Below, one piece after another: positions 14,265 through 19,174 of a stretch of DNA of 19,174 nt. The translations under genes and the position numbers were made by a program. The stretch's first letter is position 1. The number at the start of each line of letters is the position of its first letter. Location of the stretch: positions 1 through 19,174 of the forward strand of contig CALBTC010000112.1 of the NCBI GenBank assembly GCA_937967805.1, written 5' to 3'. The DNA comes from an uncultured Anaerolineaceae bacterium. GTDB lineage: Bacteria > Chloroflexota > Anaerolineae > Promineifilales > Promineifilaceae. A model generated the notes under the pieces. The model was given only the letters and a program-made list of their open reading frames with translations, was not told the DNA's origin and made no database searches.

Positions 14265-15557
14265 TTAACGGGGAATTTCCACACTTTCTTCTGACAAAAG
14301 GGGCCATCTCCTCGCCAATACATATCTAAACCAATATCCTGCCATCAAGGACGTGATAATTGCAATCAATACAAGCGTTACGAAGAAGGTCTGGTTAATA
14401 ATTCCCAGATCAAATGCAATGGTAGCCAGAACAATGCCCGGTCCGCCTCTTGTATTCATGGCAACGGCAAAATTAAAACTCGACAAATTGTCTATTCTGA
14501 TCAGCTTGGCGGCTAACAATGTACCTAACGTCTCAAACAGTGTTGAAAACAGCAAAAAACCGAGAAAGAACCTGAAATCAAAATGATGAATCAAATCTAT
14601 TTTCAAGCCAACAATCGCAAAATAGATCGGGATAAAAAATGCCAGTGAGATTTCTTTTATATGCTTCTTTTCCTTCTCAAACGTTTTGTCAGGCATAAGC
14701 CCAATAACAATGCCAGCTAGAAAAGCACCAAACACAATATTGACATTGAGAATGCTGGCGATGGCCGAAAAAAGGAAACAGATAAACAGCACATATCCAG
14801 AAACAGAGGATTTAATCAAAAGATTGTATCTTAGATTGTTCACCAGCTTTATGAGCTGCGGCATGGCAAAAAGGGTCAATCCAAAAAATAAAATCGTGAT
14901 TAAGGTTGTAGAAATGATGCTTGAGACGGAAACGGCAACTGTACTGACCAGACCCGTGGCAATGGCCAGGGCAATCCACAAAAGAACATCCTGAACGGTA
15001 GCCGTCGTTAGAACAATTTTGGCAAAGCGGGTGTTAATGATTTTTAAGTCAATAAAAATTTTAGAGATAACCGGAATGGAGGTAACAGCGACGGCGACAG
15101 CAATGACAATTTGTAGCGCCAGCATGTTATTTTTTACCCCAATGTAAGGGGAGAAATCATAAATTGAGGGGGCAATCCATCCGGCGATTAAAGGAATAAC
15201 CGTTGCGCCGAGGATGAGTGCAACTAAAATTTTCCTGTCGCCGCGATTGAAGGTTTTCTGCATCTCAAAACCAGAAATAAACATCAATAAAACTAAGCCG
15301 AACCAGTAAATGATTGAAATTAGTCTGCCTTCACCCTCGTAAGCATTAAACAGCCAATTGTGAATGCCGGGAGCAATATAACCTAGCACAGAAGGCCCCA
15401 GCATAAGTCCGCCCAATATTTCACCAATCACCCGAGGCAACTTGTATCTGTGAAAAAGGTAACCAAGAGAATGAGCAAACACTAAAAGCACCACTATGGC
15501 AAAGAAAAATCTTGTCAACTCAAAATCAGTTAGCGTGATAGTTTCGGCGACACCCAC
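14265..15557 (-). CDS. CPA2-type cation:proton antiporter
   Basis: A 430-residue inner-membrane antiporter (Na/H exchanger domain), 12-13 hydrophobic segments, exchanging Na+ or K+ for protons. GTG at 15557 chosen because AAGAGGTG lies about four bases upstream; an ATG at 15596 would add 13 residues without an SD. The open frame reaches 16310 but that part is antisense to the next gene. Family features: LPRVIGEILGGLMLGPSVLG (40-59), the unwound-helix region VAVTSIPVISKI (157-167), TTATVQDVLLW with Gln189-Asp190, and AMNTRGGPGIV (366-376) with the conserved Arg. Gln-Asp rather than Asp-Asp is as in Kef-type and plant CHX proteins. Much more AT-rich than its neighbours and without the ACGGCCGT octamer, suggesting recent acquisition. 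It ends 18 bases from menE (convergent) with no terminator between. Confidence 0.9.
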   Translation of the reverse strand: MGVAETITLTDFELTRFFFAIVVLLVFAHSLGYLFHRYKLPRVIGEILGGLMLGPSVLGYIAPGIHNWLFNAYEGEGRLISIIYWFGLVLLMFISGFEMQKTFNRGDRKILVALILGATVIPLIAGWIAPSIYDFSPYIGVKNNMLALQIVIAVAVAVTSIPVISKIFIDLKIINTRFAKIVLTTATVQDVLLWIALAIATGLVSTVAVSVSSIISTTLITILFFGLTLFAMPQLIKLVNNLRYNLLIKSSVSGYVLFICFLFSAIASILNVNIVFGAFLAGIVIGLMPDKTFEKEKKHIKEISLAFFIPIYFAIVGLKIDLIHHFDFRFFLGFLLFSTLFETLGTLLAAKLIRIDNLSSFNFAVAMNTRGGPGIVLATIAFDLGIINQTFFVTLVLIAIITSLMAGYWFRYVLARRWPLLSEESVEIPR

Positions 15558-15688
15558 AAAACACCTCTTTACCCATCTTCTCTCTGGCAGGTCCATGCCC
15601 CAAAAATCGTGTAAACTATGCACCCAAAACAATGATAACGCAAGCCAGAGTGCTAAAAACGGTTTCCGGCTCAATAATCTGAAACCGT

Positions 15689-15723
15689 TCTCTCTGCGCC
15701 TCCGCGCCTCTGCGTTAAAAATT
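15689..15723. repeat. Single-arm octad repeat upstream of the GGT-family gene
   Basis: Three 8-bp units at 15692-15715 (CTCTGCGC, CTCCGCGC, CTCTGCGT) followed by TAAAAATTAA. It is the reverse complement of the menF octad copy. It lies in the 186-bp divergent gap between the antiporter and the GGT-family gene, whose SD (AAGGAG, 15729-15734) begins a few bases later. Confidence 0.8.
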
Positions 15724-15743
15724 AATCTAAGGAGTTTCAATTC

Positions 15744-17333
15744 ATGCGAGGAGTGATTGCTGCCGGGGATGAAGCAACGGCCGTTGCCGGACAACAAATT
15801 TTGCAGGCTGGCGGTAATGCCGTCGATGCGGCCGTTGCCGCTGCGTTTGCCTCTTTTATTGCCGAAGTGGGCGTGGTGCATCTGGGCGGCAGCGGCATTG
15901 CTCACCTGTACGATCCGCAAAACGGCCGTTCTCTCGTTTACGATTTTTTCAGCAACACCCCTGGCATAAACGGCCGTCCGCCTCAGCCGCTCGACTTCCA
16001 CCGGGTCACCATTGATTTTGGCGCCACAACGCAGGAGTTTTACCTGGGGCGGGCCTCCGTCGCCGTGCCGGGCAACATTGTCGGGCTGTGCCAGATGGCC
16101 GCCGATTACGGCCGTCTTCCCCTGGGCCAACTGCTGCAACCGGCTCTCAAACTGGCCAAAGACGGCCTGCCCATTGCCAAATTCCAGGCCGACACCTGCA
16201 CCCTGCTCCAACCGCTTTACACGCACACCGCCGACATGCGCACTATTTTTTCGCCGAACGGCCGTATGATTCAAGCCGATGACACAGTTTACATTCCCGA
16301 TTTGTACCAAACCCTACAAACGTTGGCCCGCGAAGGGGCAGAGTACGCCCGCAGCGGCGCGCTGGCCCAGGCGCTGCTGCGCGATCAGCTAAAACATGGC
16401 GGCCTGCTCACCGCTGACGACCTGGCCGGCTACAAAGTGCATAAACTATCCTCCATCCGTCTGCCCTATCGCGACTGCGAAATTTTGCTGCCGCCGCCCT
16501 GCTCCACCGGCGGCGTGCTGACGGCATTTACCCTCAAGTTGCTATCCCATTTTGATATGCAGAAACGGCCGCACGGCTCCGCCGGCCACCTGCAACTGCT
16601 GTACGAAATCATGGTGGCCACCAATCGGGCACGGCCGTTTTGGGAAGAGTTGAGCGAGGCGCTGCCGGTTGATGGGGCGATCGGCCGTTTTTTGGACGAC
16701 GCATTTGTGCAACAGTATGTAACCGAAGTGCGCGATGCGCTGAACAGCCGGCGTGCCTCACGCTTTGTGGCCGAGCCGCCTGCGCCCAACAACACCAGCC
16801 ACCTTAGCGTGGTCGATGGCGACGGGCTGGCCGTCAGCCTCACAACAACCGCCGGGGAGTCAGCAGGGTACGTGGTGCCGGGCACCGGCTTTATCCCCAA
16901 CAACATGATGGGCGAGGCCGATTTGCACCCCAACGGTTTCCACAGCCGCCCCGCCGGACAGCGCATCCCCACGATGATGACGCCGGTGATTGTGCTAAAA
17001 AATGGGCAGACGCGATTGGTCCTGGGCAGCGGCGGCAGCATCCGCATTCGCAGCGCCATCATGCAGGTATTGAGTAACCTGCTGGATTACCGCATGACGC
17101 TGGACGATGCCGTCAACACGGCGCGGGTGCATGTAGAAAACGGTGCGTTGCAGTGTGAAGCCGGTTTTGATCCGGAGGCGGTGGCCCAACTGGAGGGGAT
17201 GGGCTATCCGGTCAACCGCTGGCCGGTACGCAGCATTTATTTTGGCGGGGCACACTCCGTTTCGCGCACGGAAAACGGCCGTCTCGTCGCTGCCGGTGAT
17301 AATCGGCGTGGTGGGGCAACGGCCGTTGCCTGA
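15744..17333 (+). CDS. Gamma-glutamyltransferase-family N-terminal-nucleophile hydrolase
   Basis: A 529-residue Ntn-hydrolase that in the family is a self-cleaving proenzyme acting on gamma-glutamyl compounds such as glutathione, or as an acylase. The N-terminus GVIAAGDEATAVAG and ILQAGGNAVDAAVAAAFA (19-36) are family hallmarks. The autocleavage/nucleophile site is NNTSHLSVVDGDGLAVSLTTTAG with Thr351, the counterpart of the TTHYSVVD threonine of E. coli GGT; the glycine-rich oxyanion region is LVLGSGGSIRIRSAIMQ (426-442). No signal peptide is present, so it is probably cytoplasmic like B. subtilis YwrD, rather than the periplasmic Ggt. AAGGAG lies nine bases before the ATG. It carries eight ACGGCCGT octamers, the densest run in the window. 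True GGT activity versus another gamma-glutamyl or acyl substrate is open. Confidence 0.9.
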   Translation: MRGVIAAGDEATAVAGQQILQAGGNAVDAAVAAAFASFIAEVGVVHLGGSGIAHLYDPQNGRSLVYDFFSNTPGINGRPPQPLDFHRVTIDFGATTQEFYLGRASVAVPGNIVGLCQMAADYGRLPLGQLLQPALKLAKDGLPIAKFQADTCTLLQPLYTHTADMRTIFSPNGRMIQADDTVYIPDLYQTLQTLAREGAEYARSGALAQALLRDQLKHGGLLTADDLAGYKVHKLSSIRLPYRDCEILLPPPCSTGGVLTAFTLKLLSHFDMQKRPHGSAGHLQLLYEIMVATNRARPFWEELSEALPVDGAIGRFLDDAFVQQYVTEVRDALNSRRASRFVAEPPAPNNTSHLSVVDGDGLAVSLTTTAGESAGYVVPGTGFIPNNMMGEADLHPNGFHSRPAGQRIPTMMTPVIVLKNGQTRLVLGSGGSIRIRSAIMQVLSNLLDYRMTLDDAVNTARVHVENGALQCEAGFDPEAVAQLEGMGYPVNRWPVRSIYFGGAHSVSRTENGRLVAAGDNRRGGATAVA

Positions 17334-17380
17334 AAAAAATCCAACACAGCAAGTTCAATTGAACACAACACGACCCAATT

Positions 17381-17452
17381 GTCATTCCGAGGTCCCCCGA
17401 GGAATCTTCCATCTTGGCCAGTAGAAAGATTCCTCACTTCGTTCGGAATGAC
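17381..17452. repeat. Two-tier palindromic repeat between convergent genes
   Basis: The outer arms GTCATTCCGA (17381-17390) and TCGGAATGAC (17443-17452) are perfectly complementary; the inner arms AGGAATCTT (17400-17408) and AAGATTCCT (17426-17434) are also perfect. The whole can fold into one long interrupted hairpin. It lies between the converging GGT-family and clostripain-like genes and may serve as a bidirectional terminator, although no T-tract is seen. Confidence 0.8.
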
Positions 17453-17463
17453 AAGTGGGGGTT

Positions 17464-19174
17464 CTAGCGCAGGGCCAGGTCGGCGATCATGGTGAGGAAG
17501 ACGGCCGTTTCCAACTGATTGTACCGGTCCGACGGCGCTTCGGCCCAGGCGACGATGTCCTGGCCTTCCTCAACGCGGGCCATTAAAAAGCCCCAGATGG
17601 TGCCTTCTTCCGGGTCATCGTAGCTAAAATCGACGCGCAGCCAGACTTGGCCCGTCAGCGGGAACCGGTACGGCTCGCCCACCTCGAAGTTTTCCACGTC
17701 CGCGCCCGCGTCCCGGGCCAGGGTGGTGACCACGCCGTGCGTGTCCAGCGTCGTCGGCTCGGTGCGCAGGGCGACGAAAGTGGTGGCCCCCGCGCCAAAC
17801 CATTCCCAACTGCCCACCCGCTGGTAAGCAAACGTAGCGGGCTGGGCCACCGTAAAGCCGTCCAGCGTGGCAATGGGCCAGCGGCCCGGCTGGAGGCCAA
17901 TGCCCACGTCACGGTAGCGCCAGCTATCGGCGATGGTTTGCACCACCGCCTGGGTGGTGGCCTCGTCGCTGGAGAGGCCGTCCACGTCCACCACAAAGCC
18001 GGTGCCGTTGTGGACAAAGGTGAGGAAGATGCCGGTATGCTCGCCGTCTTCCGGCTTGTTGTAACCGTAGGCGGTGCGCAGGCCGGGCAGTCCGGCCACC
18101 AGCACCTCATTTTCAAACAGGATATCTACCGCGCCAAACTGCTGCAAGGTTTGCGTTTTGAGCGTTTCCGGCGTGACCGCTTCATCCACATTGGGATAAA
18201 TCGTCACCTGGAACTGGGTATTGCCCTGCCGCTGGCTGGTGTAGAGCAGCGTGTCTTCGTAGCGGGGATGGAACCACGCTTCGGGGTACAAAAATTGGAA
18301 GCCGAGGTAGGGGTCCAGGTACGCTTCGTAGCCGGGGGTGATGACGCTGTTGTCCACGGTGAGGTCGATGAAGGAGACGGCCGTTTCCCCCGCCACGTTT
18401 TCCGCCTGAAAGCCAAAAAAGTGCCGGCCGTCGGGCAGGGGTCGCCACTCAAAATAGAGCTCCCGGATGTCGTCGAAAAAGAGGCTGGTGGCCGGTTCGC
18501 GCTGGAATTCGCCGTCCGCATAGAAGAGGGTGTAGAGCTGGAACTCGTCGCCGGGCTGGGGCAGCAGTTCGGCGGGGGCACCGCTCTGGTCCGACTGGAC
18601 CGTCCAGACGCGCGTCAGGCTGGCCGTACGGTGGTCGAAGACAAGGTTGGCGTCGGCGTAAAAGTCGCTGTCGGCGCGGCGGTAGCGGCCCTGGACGGTG
18701 AACAGGGTGCTGCCAGGCTCGGTGGGCCACATCACCACAAACTCCCCGTTGTCGAAGCTGTCATACAGGTACGTGACTTCCGTGTCCCAGACGAAAAAGT
18801 CGTCATGCACGCCGTCGCGCCATTCCACAAGCTCGCTGCCGTCGGGCATGGTGGTGGGTTCCGGGTTGAGATGGTCGTACTCCAGCAGGAGCTGACGGCC
18901 GTCTTCCAGATAGCGTCCGGCAATGAGGGCCACGTTCTCCACGTCGCGGCCAATCACCTGGAAGTTGATGAAGGCCGGGTTTTGCAGCCCGGCGACCGGG
19001 GCCTGGGCGCTGCTCAGGTTCACCTGCGGCGGCGGCAGTTCAGCCAGGCTGACGGCGTGGTAATCCTGCAAGAAATTGTTCCAGGCGGTGAGTTTGGAGG
19101 TTGCGCCGTAACCGTCGTTGTAGAAACGGCCGTTCCTCGGAAAGTAAACCGCCACCCCCTGACTGGTTTTCAAA
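17464..19174 (-). CDS. Clostripain-like (C11) protein, C-terminal part, 5' truncated by window
   Basis: About 570 residues of a minus-strand protein whose start lies beyond the window. The visible N-terminal stretch (residues 5-38: QGVAVYFPRNGRFY, then a TAWNNFLQDY-type end) looks like the last conserved segment of clostripain-family cysteine peptidases, so the catalytic His/Cys would be upstream and unseen. About residues 60-275 follow as a beta-rich region with no family I recognise, then a region beginning YLGFQFLYPEAW (289-300) that resembles the start of lipoprotein-type PsbP/LpqN-like folds, and a related-looking second copy around residues 430-565. No transmembrane segment or anchor at the C-terminus. 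Probably exported, by inference. The clostripain call rests on a short segment only. Confidence 0.6.
   Translation of the reverse strand, partial: LKTSQGVAVYFPRNGRFYNDGYGATSKLTAWNNFLQDYHAVSLAELPPPQVNLSSAQAPVAGLQNPAFINFQVIGRDVENVALIAGRYLEDGRQLLLEYDHLNPEPTTMPDGSELVEWRDGVHDDFFVWDTEVTYLYDSFDNGEFVVMWPTEPGSTLFTVQGRYRRADSDFYADANLVFDHRTASLTRVWTVQSDQSGAPAELLPQPGDEFQLYTLFYADGEFQREPATSLFFDDIRELYFEWRPLPDGRHFFGFQAENVAGETAVSFIDLTVDNSVITPGYEAYLDPYLGFQFLYPEAWFHPRYEDTLLYTSQRQGNTQFQVTIYPNVDEAVTPETLKTQTLQQFGAVDILFENEVLVAGLPGLRTAYGYNKPEDGEHTGIFLTFVHNGTGFVVDVDGLSSDEATTQAVVQTIADSWRYRDVGIGLQPGRWPIATLDGFTVAQPATFAYQRVGSWEWFGAGATTFVALRTEPTTLDTHGVVTTLARDAGADVENFEVGEPYRFPLTGQVWLRVDFSYDDPEEGTIWGFLMARVEEGQDIVAWAEAPSDRYNQLETAVFLTMIADLALR

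Larger units (their letters stand above)
266..19133. repeat. Highly iterated palindromic octamer ACGGCCGT (38 copies)
   Basis: Exact copies start at 266, 593, 1646, 2779, 3026, 3246, 3369, 3637, 4527, 5032, 5645, 6999, 7461, 8171, 8894, 8938, 9621, 9674, 10747, 10918, 11137, 11788, 12011, 13260, 13721, 13995, 15777, 15922, 15970, 16108, 16258, 16631, 17275, 17319, 17501, 18377, 18895 and 19126. Random expectation for one 8-mer in this length is below one. All but two or three are in coding sequence, in different frames. A flanking preference for A before and T after (AACGGCCGTT) is visible. Dispersed, not tandem. Longest empty stretch 14003-15776, containing the antiporter. Confidence 0.9.

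Noticed and set aside
15558..16310. Long minus-strand extension of the antiporter frame, up to 681 residues in total
   Set aside because: The extra part is antisense to the GGT-family gene and passes through an octad repeat; the GTG at 15557 has an SD and fits the family N-terminus.

Overview
The window is a 19.2 kb piece of a moderately GC-rich bacterial chromosome. I infer, without proof, a Chloroflexota-like organism (Anaerolineae/Ardenticatenia type): there are no phage, plasmid or IS genes, the metabolic genes are ordinary, intergenic palindromic repeats are dense, a clostripain-like protein carries long extra domains, and one palindromic octamer (ACGGCCGT) occurs 38 times. No rRNA, tRNA or CRISPR array was seen.

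Layout: (1) 1-3056: the 3' half of an MFS transporter, then a membrane PAS-containing histidine kinase overlapping a single-domain response regulator by one base. (2) 3183-6814: an aminoglycoside-phosphotransferase-like kinase translationally coupled to a GNAT acetyltransferase, an iron-dependent alcohol dehydrogenase, and a DMT/EamA permease. (3) 6915-8249: a PLP aminotransferase on the minus strand, diverging from a TetR regulator; a near-perfect palindromic operator lies between them. (4) 8250-14246: tetR-menF-(four-helix-bundle ORF)-menD-menE, an apparent menaquinone operon covering chorismate to isochorismate, then SEPHCHC, and the activation of o-succinylbenzoate to its CoA ester. menB, menC, menH and menA are not here. 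(5) 14265-15557: an AT-rich CPA2 cation/proton antiporter on the minus strand. (6) 15744-17333: a signal-less gamma-glutamyltransferase-family enzyme. (7) 17464-19174: the 3' part of a minus-strand clostripain-like protein.

The most remarkable layer is repetitive DNA. Short arrays of degenerate 7-bp units (TAACCAT, TTCACAA, TCAGTRA types) and 8/9-bp units (CGCAGAGG, CGCAAAGAA types), often as inverted pairs, lie between genes and, in frame, inside menF, menD and menE. MenD (641 aa) and MenE (537 aa) are each roughly 85 residues longer than their E. coli counterparts, and the excess maps to these insertions. The four-helix-bundle (S23/IVP family) gene between menF and menD lies exactly between inverted TAACCAT-type arrays. 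The same architecture with only a 27-bp spacer lies inside menE. This suggests a full-length element and a minimal derivative of one element family.

A second layer is the octamer ACGGCCGT, about once per 500 bp and found in coding sequence in all reading frames (TAV, NGR/YGR, xRP). It is reminiscent of the cyanobacterial HIP1 octamer and is absent from the AT-rich antiporter gene.
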